Shown: positions 29,595 through 41,162, counted from the first letter of the stretch. The stretch is 64,000 nt of DNA from Piscibacillus salipiscarius JCM 13188 (GCF_001311865.1 NZ_BBCD01000007.1:1-64000); one strand, 5' to 3'. The notes: generated by a model from the sequence alone, not told the origin. Made by a program: numbers and translations.

Positions 29595-31064
29595 TTATGC
29601 TTCATCTCTATAATATCTTAGCACTGGTTTTCTAGCTGCTTGTGTTTCATCTAACCGGCTAATAACAGTTGTATGTGGAGCTTCTTGAACAACTTCTGGG
29701 TCATCTTTTGCCTCATTAGAAATTTGGATCATAGCATCAATGAACTCATCCAATGTTTCTTTGGACTCTGTTTCTGTTGGCTCTACCATTAATGCTTCTT
29801 CCACATTTAATGGGAAGTAAATTGTTGGTGGGTGATAGCCAAAATCTAATAACCTTTTAGCGATATCTAGGGTCCGTACACCTAATTTCTTTTGATGTTT
29901 ACCCGACAATACAAATTCGTGTTTACAATGTTGTTTAAATGGTAATTCATATTCATCTTGCAGGCGGCGCATCATGTAATTCGCGTTAAGGACAGCATTC
30001 TCACTTACTTGTTTCAATCCATCAGGTCCCATAGAACGAATATACGTATAAGCTCTAACGTTGATGCCAAAGTTCCCGTAATATGGCTTCACTCGTCCAA
30101 TGGAATCAGGTCGGTCATGATTGAAATAATACTTTTCACCATTAGTTGTTAAAACTGGCTTTGGTAAATATTTAGCAAGCTCTTTTGAAACACCAACTGG
30201 ACCTGAACCTGGGCCACCTCCACCATGAGGACCTGTGAATGTTTTATGAAGGTTTAAATGCACCACATCAAAGCCCATATCTCCAGGTCTTGTATATCCC
30301 ATAATGGCATTTAAGTTTGCACCATCATAGTAAAGACGCCCACCAGCATCGTGCACAATTTTAGCCATTTCTAAAATTTCTTCTTCAAATAAACCAAGTG
30401 TGTTAGGGTTTGTCAACATCAATGCTGCTGTATCATCACCTACTACACGTTTTAAATCCTCAAGATCAACTAAACCACGTTCATTTGACTTAACAGTTAC
30501 TGCATCAAAACCTGCTACAGTTGCTGATGCTGGATTTGTTCCATGCGCTGAGTCTGGAACTATAACTTTAGTACGATTATAGTCACCATTTGCTTCATGG
30601 AATGCTCGGATCATCATAAGTCCTGTCCATTCACCATGTGCACCTGCTGCAGGTTGTAACGTAACTTCATGCATACCTGTAATTTCAGCTAGAGTCGTTT
30701 GTAAATCATACATTAAAGCTAATGCACCTTGTACTGTATCTTCATCTTGATAAGGGTGAATTTGACTGAGCCCTGGAATACGAGCAACATCTTCATTGAT
30801 TTTAGGATTGTATTTCATCGTACAAGAACCTAATGGATAAAAACCTGAATCTACCCCGTGATTACGTTTCGATAATGCTGTATAGTGACGCATAATTTGA
30901 AGTTCACTCACCTCAGGTAAATCTGGTTCTTCTTTTCGAATATATTCAGAACTAAATTCTTGATCGAGATCTACATCTGGTACGTCTTGTTCTGGTAAGC
31001 TATAACCTATTCTTCCTTCTTTGCTTAATTCAAAAATAACAGGAAAATCTTTTTGATTAGCCAT
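29595..31064 (-). CDS. gcvPB: Glycine dehydrogenase (decarboxylating) subunit 2
   Basis: PLP-binding half of the split P-protein of the glycine cleavage system. Intact, 489 residues. The PLP lysine is in [21 protein letters not shown]; other markers are [21 protein letters not shown] and YDGANLNAI. Start overlaps the gcvPA stop by a few bases. Confidence 0.97.
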   Translation of the reverse strand: MANQKDFPVIFELSKEGRIGYSLPEQDVPDVDLDQEFSSEYIRKEEPDLPEVSELQIMRHYTALSKRNHGVDSGFYPLGSCTMKYNPKINEDVARIPGLSQIHPYQDEDTVQGALALMYDLQTTLAEITGMHEVTLQPAAGAHGEWTGLMMIRAFHEANGDYNRTKVIVPDSAHGTNPASATVAGFDAVTVKSNERGLVDLEDLKRVVGDDTAALMLTNPNTLGLFEEEILEMAKIVHDAGGRLYYDGANLNAIMGYTRPGDMGFDVVHLNLHKTFTGPHGGGGPGSGPVGVSKELAKYLPKPVLTTNGEKYYFNHDRPDSIGRVKPYYGNFGINVRAYTYIRSMGPDGLKQVSENAVLNANYMMRRLQDEYELPFKQHCKHEFVLSGKHQKKLGVRTLDIAKRLLDFGYHPPTIYFPLNVEEALMVEPTETESKETLDEFIDAMIQISNEAKDDPEVVQEAPHTTVISRLDETQAARKPVLRYYRDEA

Positions 31065-32405
31065 TCATATCACCCAATTCTGTTACAAATTGTTCGATCT
31101 CTTCTTTCGTGCGTATTTCAGTTACAGCAACTAACAGCTGTTGTTCCCACTCACTATTAACCCTTCCTAAATCAAAGCCGCCGATATATCCTTTATCAAC
31201 TAACTTCTGATTTAGCTGCTTAATATTATGGTTCACTTTCACAACAAATTCATTGAAGAATGATCCACTATAGACAATATCGAAACCTGCTTCTTCAAAT
31301 TTCTTTTTAGCATATCGAGCTTTTTTCATGTTCAAGACGGCCATTTCCTTAACACCTTGCTTGCCAAGAGCTGACATAGCTACTGAAGATGCAAGGGCAT
31401 TTAATGCTTGGTTTGAACAAATGTTTGAAGTTGCTTTATCCCTACGGATATGCTGCTCCCTAGCTTGTAGAGTTAAGACAAACCCGCGTTGTCCTTCTTC
31501 ATCTACCGTTTGACCAACCAAACGTCCAGGCACTTTTCTCATTAATTTTTTAGTGGTCGCGAAATATCCACAGTGAGGTCCACCATACTGCGCTGGAATA
31601 CCGAAAACCTGCGCATCTCCAACGACAATATCAGCCCCGAATTCACCAGGTGGTGTTAAATAACCTAAAGCAAGCGGGTTACTAGAAACTAACATCATGG
31701 TTTTTTCTGCTTAGAAATTATTTCATTCACTTTCTGCAGGGGTTCCACCTGTCCTAAGAAGTTAGGATACTGAACGACAACACTTGCTGTGTCTTCATCT
31801 AATTCATTCTCAAGTTGCTCTAAATCTGTGAGACCATCTTTTACATCGATTTCCACAATTTCAAGGTTAGGTCCTTTTGCATAAGAATGAATGACTTCTA
31901 AGGACTCAGGATGAATTGCTTTTGAAACTAATACTTTTTTCTTTCTAGTTTGACCGGCAGATAGATTGACCGCTTCAGCTAATGCCGTTCCACCGTCATA
32001 CATGGAAGAGTTTGAAACTTCCATGCCAGTCAGTTCACTGATCATTGTCTGAAATTCAAAGATTGCCTGAAGTTCACCTTGCGAAATTTCTGGTTGGTAT
32101 GGTGTATATGCCGTATAAAATTCCGATCTAGATATGACATGATCAACAATTGAAGGTATGTAGTGTTGATACACACCAGCTCCTAAAAAGGATGTATGGC
32201 TCTGTAAATTAACATTTTGATCAGCTAATTGCATTAACTCTTTCTTCAATTCATGTTCATTTTTAGCTGGTTTAATATTTAAGTCACCATTAAAGCGTAC
32301 TTCTTCAGGAATATCAGCGAATAATTCTTCTGTAGATTCTACTCCAATCCTCTTAAGCATCGCTTGTTTATCTTCTTCTGTCATAGGTATATAACGATGT
32401 TGCAC
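31057..32405 (-). CDS. gcvPA: Glycine dehydrogenase (decarboxylating) subunit 1
   Basis: N-terminal half of the split P-protein. About 448 residues: [75 protein letters not shown], then [16 protein letters not shown] and [17 protein letters not shown] at 32405 is favoured by its distance from AGAGGTG; an ATG two codons earlier is too close. An A6 run near 31696-31701, one base short, breaks the chain at [14 protein letters not shown]. Confidence 0.95.
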
Positions 32406-32420
32406 AATCATTCACCTCTC

Positions 32421-33516
32421 TTATTTTCTTTTATAAAATGGTGTAGGAACGACTTTTGCTTGAAGGGTACGTTTTCTTACTTGAATATCTAACAATTCAC
32501 CTTCATTTGCCAGTTCAGTCTTAACTAACGCTAAGCCGACATTTTTTTCCTAAAGTCGGAGATTGTGTTCCTGATGTGACAAATCCTACAGGTTCACCTT
32601 CTTTAAATACCTCATAACCATGACGAGGGATGCCTTTGTCAAGCATTTCTATTCCAACCAATTTTCGTTTTGGTCCATTTTCCTTTTGGTCTTTTAAAAC
32701 TACTTTACCATTAAAGTCAGAATCCTTCTTCACCTTAACAGCAAAACCTAACCCTGCTTCAATTGGTGTTATATCTTTCGAAAGCTCCTGACCATAAAGT
32801 GCAAGATTGGCTTCAAAACGAAGTGTATCCCTAGCTCCTAATCCTACTGGTGTCACTCCATCATCCTTGCCAGCTTCTAAAATAGCATTCCAAAGCTCTA
32901 AACCGCTTGCTTGATCTATGTAGATCTCAAAACCATCTTCACCAGTATATCCTGTACGAGATACAATAGCTGTATGATTAACTCCTTTGAATGCTACATC
33001 TTGCTTAAAGCGGAAGAATTTAATTTCACTTAAGTCATCATCAGTTAGTGCTTGTAATATGGGTTCAGCTTTCGGTCCTTGAAGGGCTAACTGCACGAAT
33101 TGATCCGAAACATTACTGACTTCTACTGAACCTTCAACATGTTTTTCGATCCATTCAAAATCCTTCTTAGTGTTAGCAGCATTCACAACCAATAGATATT
33201 TATTGTCGTCTAATTTATAAACAATTAGATCATCAACAGTTCCACCATCTTCATAACACATAATGGTATATTGTGCTTGGTTGACGGAAACTTTAGATAC
33301 ATCATTGGTTAGTAGTTTTTGTAAAACGTTTCACTATCAGAACCCTCAACTAAAATTTCCCCCCATGTGAGATACGTCAAATAGACCTGCTTTCTCACGA
33401 GTTGCGTGGTGCTCATCTTTAATACCGATAAACTGTACTGGCATTTCCCAGCCGCCAAAATCTACTGTTTTCGTGTTGTAAGCTGGAAAAATAGGTGTAC
33501 GTTTTAATTCTCCCAT
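32421..33516 (-). CDS. gcvT: Glycine cleavage system T-protein (aminomethyltransferase)
   Basis: Transfers the aminomethyl carbon to tetrahydrofolate. N-terminus [26 protein letters not shown] and DVSHMGEI, centre [14 protein letters not shown] and [21 protein letters not shown]-terminus [22 protein letters not shown]. About 365 residues. Three indels split it: a C6/G6 run at 33359-33364 (one too many), an A5 run near 33320-33324 and a T7 run at 32542-32548 (one too many). ATG at 33516 follows GGAGGG. First gene of gcvT-PA-PB. Confidence 0.94.
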
Positions 33517-33542
33517 TATTCATCCCTCCATTTTTAAGCATT

Positions 33543-33579
33543 AAAAAAGAGAATACCAAATTAAGGATTCGGAATTCTC
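33543..33579 (-). terminator. Conditional terminator of the glycine riboswitch
   Basis: GAGAATTCC pairs with GGTATTCTC around an AT-rich loop, followed by UUUUUU, between the aptamers and the gcvT RBS. This is the expression platform. Confidence 0.85.
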
Positions 33580-33750
33580 TCTGTCCTGTCACCTGAAAGT
33601 TTCGTAATACATAAGCATTACTTGCATCTTTGGTGGCTTCTAATGAAGCACTCTCCAGAGTAGCGTCTGACAAGAGTCTTTTTGCCTGAGAGATTCATAC
33701 GAAACAATCGTACTTGCTCCGTCGGCGCCACAAAATGGTCTCTCCCCTTG
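33580..33750 (-). promoter_or_regulatory. Tandem glycine riboswitch upstream of gcvT
   Basis: The first aptamer runs from GGGGAGAGACC through GGCGCCGACGGAGCAAG to CTCTCAGGCAAAAAG; the second from CTGGAGAG through AGAAGCCACCAAAGATGCAAG to CTTTCAGGTGACAGGACAGAG. These words are the conserved cores of the glycine aptamers. Glycine binding activates gcv expression in B. subtilis by antitermination. Confidence 0.95.
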
Positions 33751-33809
33751 TCTTCATTCGCCTAATAGTATTCTATTTTTTGTACATAATATTAATATAC
33801 TTGTGTCAC

Positions 33810-33838
33810 ATTATAGCATATGTCTCCTAGTTGTGTAA
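33810..33838 (-). promoter_or_regulatory. Promoter of the gcv riboswitch RNA
   Basis: TTACAC (33833-33838), a 17-base spacer and perfect TATAAT (33810-33815) preceded by TGC, an extended -10 element. Confidence 0.8.
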
Positions 33839-33914
33839 GCGACTACAACAAATTTAGATAAGATGTTTTTAAATTTTAAAAATATAAAACTACGTAATGA
33901 GAGGAGTATAATTA

Positions 33915-35532
33915 ATGAACATTGTTATTCATGATGATGAATTACAGTCTCTTGAAGAAAATTTAAATCAATACTCCATTAGTGATTGGAATACATTCAA
34001 ACAAGCGTACACAATTAGTCAAATGAAAATGACCTTGAAAGACCGTTTAACTTGTATGCAGTATTTAACGGATTTGGATTTGATGCCCCACCAACTAGAA
34101 GCCGTTAATAAAGTTCTACACCAAATGCATGGGCGTGCGATTCTTGCAGACGAAGTTGGTTTGGGCAAAACCATTGAAGCCGGGGTTATTTTAAAAGAAC
34201 TAATGGTTAAAAATCTAGTTAAAAAAGTATTAATCTTAGTTCCTTCATCCTTGATTAGACAATGGGAAATTGAACTTCAACAACGGTTTTACATACCTGC
34301 TAAAGCTAAACACCGTTCTTACCCTTGGCAAGCTTATGATATCGTTGTTTCGTCTATAGACCTTGCAAAAAAGAGCCTCATGCTAGTGAGATTCTCTCGC
34401 AAGAGTATGACATGCTCATTATTGATGAAGCTCATAGACTAAAAAATCCTAAGACTCGCAACTACCAATTTGTAAAACAAATTCAATCAACCTATTGCCT
34501 GCTTTTAACGGCAACACCAATTCAAAATAAAATTGATGAGATTTATTATTTAATGTCCATTGTGCGGCCTGGTTTACTTGGTGATAAGCAGTCGTTTTAA
34601 ACAAACCGTTCGAAAAAGAACGTAAAGACGATAGCGATGCCATTCAAACATTAGTCAAACAATCGATGATTCGAAATCGCAGATCAGAGACGACGAACGA
34701 ATGGACAAAGCGTGAAATCGATACAATACGAGTAGATTTCACTGAAGATGAGATGACTTTTTATAATACATTAGAATCACTTAATGTGAATCATTCCTTC
34801 ACAGCTCTTACGTTACAACGTGAAATCTGTTCAAGTCGTGAAGCGTGCTACGAAACGATTAGACACTCAGATTGGAATCATGATTTTAAGAAAGAATTGA
34901 TGGATCAAATTGAACAACTTCCCCATCATTCTAAAGCATTAAAGACTGTTGAATTTGTGAAGTCAATAAACGATAAATGCATCATTTTCACAGAATATAA
35001 ATCTACTCAGATTTATTTACAGTGGTTATTACATCAAAATGGGATATTTTCAGTTACATTTAACGGCAAGTTTAAAAAGAGTAAAAAGGATTGGATGGTA
35101 CAGCTTTTTAAAAACAAAGCCCAAGTATTAATCGCAACAGATGCTGGTGGTGAAGGGTTAAATTTACAGTTTTGTAACCATATGATTCACTACGATTTAC
35201 CGTGGAATCCGATGAAATTGGAGCAAAGAATTGGTCGTATACATCGTTTTGGTCAAACAAAAGACGTCAATATTTATTATATGGTGTTAAATAATACTAT
35301 TGATGAACGTGTTTTAAATTTACTTTATAATAAATTAGATCTATTTAAAGACGTTATTGGAGAGCTTGATCAAATCCTAAGTCAACTAGGAATATCAAAC
35401 CTAGAAGATGAAATTGTTGATATCGTTAAAGACTCAAAATCGGAAAAAGAAGCATCAATAAAAGTTGACCACCTATTCTCTGTCATTAGTGACAGTCATG
35501 TAGAAAGGGATATTGCTAATGAATCAAGCTGA
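33915..35532 (+). CDS. yqhH: SNF2-family DEAD/DEAH helicase YqhH
   Basis: Predicted SWI/SNF ATPase of unknown role, about 540 residues. Motif I DEVGLGKTIEAGVIL, motif II IIDEAHRLKNP, motif III LLLTATPIQN, motifs V-VI ATDAGGEGLNLQFCNHMIHYDLPWNPMKLEQRIGRIHRFGQ. Two indels interrupt it: an A6 run near 34367-34372 and a T4 run at 34596-34599. It overlaps yqhG by 14 bases, so the two proteins are probably made together. Divergent from the gcv operon. Confidence 0.92.
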
Positions 35533-36328
35533 AATACATGATTTTTTAGTTCAATTTTTTCTATAAGCGCAATGCCACAATTGAATATAACGAACAAGGC
35601 ATATTAAAAGTTAAACTCACTGAAGAGCTAGATCAACGATTAATGAACCGCCCCTTTTATTGGCAGTATGTCAAAAAACTAGGTTATAAGGGTGACCCAA
35701 TGTCGGTTACTTTTATTTCCGATGAAAACAAAAAGGCTGAAAAAGGTGAATGGATTCATTACGGTTCGCCTAGGCTGGAACAGTTATTTCAGGTTATTTT
35801 GAAGAAGGTAAATACACAGAACTCTACGAACAGAATCCATCCCAAGACCGACAGCCGCTTCATCCATGGTTTGTTTGCAACTTAATGGTTCGTTATCAAG
35901 GTGCTTATACCCATGATGAAATGGTGAGTGTAGGCGTTTATCTCATCAACGGAACCATGAGGTTTAAAATGATGGATGAACTATTAGATGAACCATTTTC
36001 AAAGATTATTCCAGATTTATGCTATAAAATTCCGCCTATTATATCTACTAAGAGGGCCGTTATGATGATTAACCATGAAATTAATGAGAGAATTAAACAA
36101 AAGTCTTCAGCATTCGCTGAGCAATCGAAAGAGATTTATCAGAAGGAAATGGAAATGACCAATCAACTATTTGAAAACAGGGCACAAGAGGATGGTGAAT
36201 TATTAAAAGATAACATTGAAAAACAAATTTATGATCGCTTATATCCAAAAGTACAATTAAAACTAGTCAATTGTGGTTTATTTTATATAACAGAAACACG
36301 TTCAAAAAACATGATGAATATAACCTAA
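35519..36328 (+). CDS. yqhG: YqhG-family protein
   Basis: Uncharacterised Bacillales protein always found behind yqhH, about 265 residues. The reconstructed chain begins NQAEIHDFLVQFFYKRNATIEYNEQGILKVKLTEELD and includes LMNRPFYWQYVKKLG, HPWFVCNLMVRYQGAYTHDEM and a coiled-coil near the end. Two indels (T6 run near 35556, T-run near 35792) break it. No known catalytic motif is seen. Confidence 0.82.
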
Positions 36329-36339
36329 TAATAAACACG

Positions 36340-36380
36340 AGGCTTGTCGCCGATTTTTCAATCACGACAAGCCTTATTTT
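36340..36380 (+). terminator. Terminator after yqhG
   Basis: A perfect AGGCTTGTCG/CGACAAGCCT stem followed by TATTTTG. The remaining bases to 36546 are AT-rich with no recognisable feature. Confidence 0.85.
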
Positions 36381-36546
36381 GTCTATTTACAATTTCTAAC
36401 ATAAAAGTAAAATAAAAAAATTTAAAAGATATATAAATTGATTTTTCTTCTTAAAATTGTTCCTTCATAACAAAAAAATGGGAAGATAACTTAATTTTTA
36501 ATTAGTTAAAAATCGAATTTTGGGGGATTTGACGCGACAATTATAC

Positions 36547-37047
36547 TCATTTATAACATAAGTGAGTAAGAATATTGTGCACAATTTCCTCAACTGTTAA
36601 TTGGTCCGTTTCAATAGTTACATTTGATGCTTCTTCGTAATAAACCTGTCTCTTGTTAAACAGCTCTAACCGTTTTATATATGGTTGATTCCATAATGGT
36701 CGATTTTGATCACCATCAAGTCTGTTAAAAATAGTTGTTAATTGCGTTTTTAAAAAGAAAGTATAAGGATGTTGTTTTAAGAAATCTCGATTTTGCTTAA
36801 GTTCCACAATTCCCCCGCCGGTACTGACCACATGATTTTGCTTTAAAACGCTTTTTAACATCTCTGATTCTAACTTCCTAAAATGACTTTCGCCATATAA
36901 TTCAAATATTTTAGGAATGGAAAGATTCGTTTCTTTTTTAATCAACTCATCTGTATCTATTAAAGGAATTCTCAAACGAGCTGCTAATTGTTGGCCAACA
37001 GTTGTCTTACCTGCACCCATAAATCCTATTAAAACAATTGACTTCAA
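36547..37047 (-). CDS. aroK: Shikimate kinase
   Basis: Phosphorylates shikimate with ATP. Intact, 166 residues. Walker A GFMGAGKTTVGQQLA, DTDELI, the shikimate-binding STGGGIVE, and the lid RLDGDQNRPLW. Divergently arranged with comGA, with only 35 bases between the start codons. Confidence 0.95.
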   Translation of the reverse strand: MKSIVLIGFMGAGKTTVGQQLAARLRIPLIDTDELIKKETNLSIPKIFELYGESHFRKLESEMLKSVLKQNHVVSTGGGIVELKQNRDFLKQHPYTFFLKTQLTTIFNRLDGDQNRPLWNQPYIKRLELFNKRQVYYEEASNVTIETDQLTVEEIVHNILTHLCYK

Positions 37048-37082
37048 TTAAAACACCTACTTTATATAAGGGGGATTACAAA

Positions 37083-38086
37083 ATGTTTTTACCCGAAAAA
37101 TATGCCTACACTATGTTAGATCGCGCAATTGAAAAAACGGCATCTGATATTCATTTTACCCCAAAAGAAAATGAGGTCGAAATTTATTTTCGCTTAAATG
37201 GCTATCGGTGGTATTTTGAATCACTTCCATTAAATCTTATCATACCTTACTAGGCTATTTTAAATTCAATTCAGGTATGGATATTGCGGAGAAGCGACTA
37301 CCTCAAAACGGCACCATCATGCATCAAAATAAATGGCACACGTATGATTTGCGATTATCCACTCTACCTACTAAAGTTACTGAAAGCTTAGCAATTAGGT
37401 TAATACCTAAAGATATTTATCCCACTGTTGAACGATTATTTTTATTCCCTACTCAAGCCAAAGCACTCTTGGGCTGGATCAAAAAACAATCAGGAATGTT
37501 GTTATTTACTGGTCCAACAGGATCTGGCAAAACTACAACTATGTATGCATTACTTAGAAAATCAATTGAATTGTATGGTTATCAAGCTATTACTTTAGAA
37601 GATCCCGTTGAACAACAGGTCGATAACTTATTACAAGTACAAGTCAATGAAAAGTCCGGTTTCAGTTATGATATTGGGTTAAAAGCAGCATTACGACATG
37701 ACCCCGATATCATTATGATCGGTGAAATCCGTGATGAACATACTGCTAAATTCGCTTTTAAAGCAGCTCTTACCGGACATTTAGTCATGAGTACCATTCA
37801 TGCTAAAGATGCTTTCGGTACTATTTCTAGATTAAAAGCCATGGGGCTGTCACAAGTTGACTTACAGGAAACAATAATCGGAGTGGCTTCTCAACAGCTA
37901 TTACCCGTTGTGCAACCCTTATCAAATCCTGCTTTAAGACGAGCTGCAATTGCTGAAATTTTAACAGGTGATCACCTAATACAAACGATAAACGAAACCC
38001 CGCCTTCCCACCTTGCTGGTTATCAAACATTTCAATCATTAAGGAATAAAGCTTATGCACTTGGATTTACAAAAATATCATCGTGA
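37083..38086 (+). CDS. comGA: ComGA, competence pilus assembly ATPase
   Basis: GspE/PilB-type ATPase that drives assembly of the DNA-uptake pseudopilus. Walker A FTGPTGSGKTTTMYALL, Asp box LEDPVEQ, Walker B DIIMIGEIRDEHTA and His box LTGHLVMSTIHAKDA. About 333 residues. ATG at 37083 follows AAGGGGG. An A3 run near 37231-37233 (one base short) breaks the frame at PLKSYHTLLGYFKF. First gene of the seven-gene comG operon. Confidence 0.95.
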
Positions 38087-39075
38087 CAGGCCATTAAATT
38101 TGCAAACGCAAATACAGTTTATTGAACGTTTATCGAAATTATTAGGTAAGCATTACACCATTAAGCAAGCTTTAGAGTTTATGCATTTCGACCATCAACT
38201 AGATCATATAGCCAATAAATTTTCTCTCTTACTTCATTCTGGACACTCTATTGATTATTGTTTTAAGATGTTATCTTTTCATCCTTTAATTATCTCTTAT
38301 ATCAACTTTTCTAAGGAATCGAGTCATTTACATGATCATTTATCTCATTGTACTCATTTAATGAAACTACGTTATAACTTACAAAGCAAACTAAAAAAAC
38401 GCTTAGATATCCTCTATTTCTAATATTGATGACCATCATGTTGTTTATCGGGTTAAACCTCTACTTATTTCCATCAATGGTCCAAACGTTTAAGAGTTTT
38501 GGTGAAACGCAGTCAGTTATCGTTATAAACACCATTGTATTTATCTTTAACATAACATTAGTTTTATTAGTGATTGTTGCCCTAGCCACTTTATTAGGCG
38601 CGATGTATATAAGAAATTCTCCAGTAGAAAAAAGGTTAATGATAATTGAAAAAATACCAATATACAGATCAATATATAGTTCATACATTAGTATTCAATT
38701 TTCTTACCAACTTTACGCTTTACTACAAAGCGGAAAAATATAAAAGATTCACTGATTCTATTAAAGACTCAAAATGAAAACGACACACTAAAATATTTCG
38801 CTACTATCACACTCAAACAGTTATCCAATGGAACTTCGCTTTACCATTCGATAAAAGATTTTCCGTTTATTCAAGAAGACTTGAAATGGGTCATTAATCG
38901 TAGTGATGAGCAAGGTACTTTAAGTTATGATCTGCAGCAATACTCTCTTCTATTACTTGAATCACTTGAAGAACGCATTAAACAAACTATTATGCTCATT
39001 CAGCCTGTACTTTATGCCATTGTAGGTTTGCTTGTTGTAACTGTTTATATGCTAACCATCTTCCCCCATTTATAA
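38055..39075 (+). CDS. comGB: ComGB, pseudopilus membrane platform protein
   Basis: GspF/PilC-like inner membrane protein, about 339 residues, overlapping the end of comGA. Two GspF repeats: TQIQFIERLSKLLGKHYTIKQALEFM and the second beginning IQFSYQLYALLQSGKNIKDSLILLK, with transmembrane helices LMTIMLFIGLNLYLFPSM, LVLLVIVALATLLGAMY and VLYAIVGLLVVTVYMLTIF. Indels in A-runs near 38391-38400 and 38737-38741 split it. Confidence 0.9.
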
Positions 39076-39108
39076 ATTAATTCAACAAATATAAGGAGAG
39101 AAAAGGTC

Positions 39109-39399
39109 ATGTTCAAATCAGAAAAAGGGTTTACACTTATTGAGATGTTAATCGTGCTCATGATTATTTCATTTCTACTAATTTTAGCTATTCCTAATAT
39201 TAAAGATTACAATGATACTGTAGAAAATAAGGGCTGTGATGCATACGAAGATTTAGTGCAAAGTGAAGTGCAGCTATATAAGATTAACGAAGGAGTCTTT
39301 CCTACAGACCTTACCCAGCTTACTTCAATTGACTCTACAAACCATACTTGTTTAGAAAGTGCTGAAATTGTTGATGGAAAAGTCAACTTTAATCGCTAA
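39109..39399 (+). CDS. comGC: ComGC, major pseudopilin
   Basis: Major subunit of the competence pilus, 96 residues, intact. Prepilin cleavage site EKG-FTLIEM with a hydrophobic helix LIVLMIISFLLILAIPNI, and two cysteines (GCDAYEDL and HTCLES) that form the known stabilising disulfide. RBS AAGGAGAG. Confidence 0.96.
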   Translation: MFKSEKGFTLIEMLIVLMIISFLLILAIPNIKDYNDTVENKGCDAYEDLVQSEVQLYKINEGVFPTDLTQLTSIDSTNHTCLESAEIVDGKVNFNR

Positions 39400-39835
39400 T
39401 AACCGGGCAGGCTATACATTAATTGAGACCCTTTTAGTCCTTACTATTTTAATGGTATTCATTGCCATTTCAATGTCTAATTATCACCATAAAGATTATA
39501 ATAAACCACCTGAGGAATTTTTAGAACAATTAAGCAAGGATGTATTATATTTTCAGCAGAGAGCAACCACATATCAAACACCTATTTCAATAACTTTTAA
39601 CACACCTGAGAACCATTACATTATTAAGGATCCAACGCACGAACCTACCACGATTAAGCGATTTTACCACCCGGATTTAAGGGTGTACTTATCCACTTTA
39701 AAAAAGCCGATTCAATACAATATTGATGGCACCATCTTAAATCCTGGAGAAATACTTCTATATTATCAAGAATCAATCTATCGCGTTACATTTCCGTTTG
39801 GTAAAGGAAGATTTTATGTTACTAAAGAATCGTAA
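39374..39835 (+). CDS. comGD: ComGD, minor pseudopilin
   Basis: Minor pilin, about 153 residues, intact. Prepilin-like site NRAG-YTLIETLLVLTILMVFIAISM. It overlaps comGC by 26 bases if the ATG at 39374 is used; a GTG at 39359 is possible. Confidence 0.88.
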   Translation: MEKSTLIANNRAGYTLIETLLVLTILMVFIAISMSNYHHKDYNKPPEEFLEQLSKDVLYFQQRATTYQTPISITFNTPENHYIIKDPTHEPTTIKRFYHPDLRVYLSTLKKPIQYNIDGTILNPGEILLYYQESIYRVTFPFGKGRFYVTKES

Positions 39836-40156
39836 TGGATTTATCTTGTTAGACTTACTTTTAACTCTTAGCGCAGTTTTAATATTTTTATCTTTCATTT
39901 TGCCTTCAACATTAAGTTTAATTAATTTCCAGGATAGCCAACAATATTACTTAACAGCTGAAGATTTATATAATGATATACTAAAAAACAGATTACCAAT
40001 GAAGAAATTAGCGTCCATAATACCATCATATATAAAGATAAAGAATTTACTATAAACATTAATCAGATAAATACACGGGTCTTAGAGTACTGCATCACTT
40101 GGATCGATTTTAATAACATTGAAGAAAGTATGTGCCGTTATGTCCCTAATCAATAA
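39816..40156 (+). CDS. comGE: ComGE, minor pseudopilin
   Basis: Short minor pilin with NGFILLDLLLTLSAVLIFLSFILPS at the N-terminus, overlapping comGD. An indel near 40010-40030 breaks the frame; the corrected tail reads IYKDKEFTININQINTRVLEYC and ends SMCRYVPNQ. Total about 113 residues, in the usual range. Confidence 0.8.
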
Positions 40157-40589
40157 TAAAGGTTTTACATTATTATCGTTATTAATATCAATCTCTGTTT
40201 TATTTTTACTTACCCCGATGATTGTTCATTTTATATCTTTTATACAGTCTGTTGAATCCTCTTACGATCAATCTGAGTTAGAAATTAGACATGTTCACTT
40301 CTTCATACAAAATGAAGTGAATAGATCCATAAAACAACATTACAATGATTATTCAATATCTCTGGTTAATCAAGATGGTACAACAATTAAATATGAACTA
40401 TACGGGGACCAAATCAGAAGAAGGGTTAATAATACGGGGCATGAAGTTATTTTAAGAAATGTGAAAGAATTTAAAGTATCAAAACTTAACGAACAAACGT
40501 ATAAGATTGTAATTTCGAAAGGAGACCAACATACATTTGAAAGAATTTACTTCATGCAAAACTTTGAAGAACATCCGCCATACAGCTAA
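40140..40589 (+). CDS. comGF: ComGF, minor pseudopilin
   Basis: Intact, about 149 residues. Prepilin-type start SLINNKG-FTLLSLLISISVLFLLTPMIVHF, then a soluble domain with SELEIRHVHFFIQNEVNRS. ATG at 40140 overlaps comGE. Confidence 0.88.
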   Translation: MSLINNKGFTLLSLLISISVLFLLTPMIVHFISFIQSVESSYDQSELEIRHVHFFIQNEVNRSIKQHYNDYSISLVNQDGTTIKYELYGDQIRRRVNNTGHEVILRNVKEFKVSKLNEQTYKIVISKGDQHTFERIYFMQNFEEHPPYS

Positions 40590-40941
40590 TAATGAGTCTG
40601 GGATAATATTACCTTATGTACTCACTTTAATGATGTTCGCCTCATCTTATATACTGATGACTTGGCAAGAGGAACAAGAACGATTGAGACATATTCAATT
40701 AATAAACAAACAGGAAAGCACTCAAAATCTCATTCAAATCTCATTACATGAATTTTCTCTAGTTTTAGACACATTAGATCTTAACAAAGAAGAACAGGAA
40801 CTAATTTTTAATTATAATACAGGAAAAGTGAACGTATCGTATTATTTATTAACTAACAATACCTTAAGGATTGAACTTGAAGTTTTCTTAAAAGATACAA
40901 ATCAAGAACCTTACAAACATACGACGGTTTGGAATGTATAA
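40537..40941 (+). CDS. comGG: ComGG, minor pseudopilin
   Basis: 134 residues, TTG start behind AAAGGAG, overlapping comGF. A hydrophobic helix (GIILPYVLTLMMFASSYILM) follows a short basic start, then an acidic helical domain, as in ComGG homologues, which lack a strict prepilin site. Identity rests mainly on being last in the comG operon. Confidence 0.78.
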   Translation: MKEFTSCKTLKNIRHTANNESGIILPYVLTLMMFASSYILMTWQEEQERLRHIQLINKQESTQNLIQISLHEFSLVLDTLDLNKEEQELIFNYNTGKVNVSYYLLTNNTLRIELEVFLKDTNQEPYKHTTVWNV

Positions 40942-40976
40942 ATTCTAATAATGATGATATAATAATAATTGTGAAT

Positions 40977-41048
40977 TGGGCCATAGCCAAGCGGTAAGGC
41001 AACGGGTTTTGGTCTCGTGATTCCCAGGTTCGAATCCTGGTGGCCCAG
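40977..41048 (+). tRNA. trnQ: tRNA-Gln (UUG)
   Basis: Complete cloverleaf of 72 bases: acceptor TGGGCCA/TGGCCCA, anticodon loop TTTTGGT (TTG), T-loop GGTTCGAATCC. CCA is not encoded. Lies 35 bases after comGG. Confidence 0.96.
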
Positions 41049-41096
41049 TTATCACAAAGATAAAGGTAAAAGTTGTTAAAGTACATAAAATGTTCA

Positions 41097-41125
41097 TTTA
41101 CATTTATTTTGGATTCATATATAAT
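41097..41125 (+). promoter_or_regulatory. Sigma-A promoter of yqgY
   Basis: TTTACA, a 17-base spacer and TATAAT, 38 bases before the start codon. Confidence 0.85.
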
Positions 41126-41162
41126 GTTTTGACAACATTCCTGCACAAAGGAGGAAAAAGAG

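Noticed and set aside
33419..33673. An 84-codon minus-strand frame upstream of gcvT
   Set aside because: It runs through the glycine aptamers and terminator and into the gcvT start; explained by the riboswitch.
36975..37083. ComK boxes upstream of comGA
   Set aside because: AAAA words are present but no AAAA-N5-TTTT pair with the right spacing could be found.
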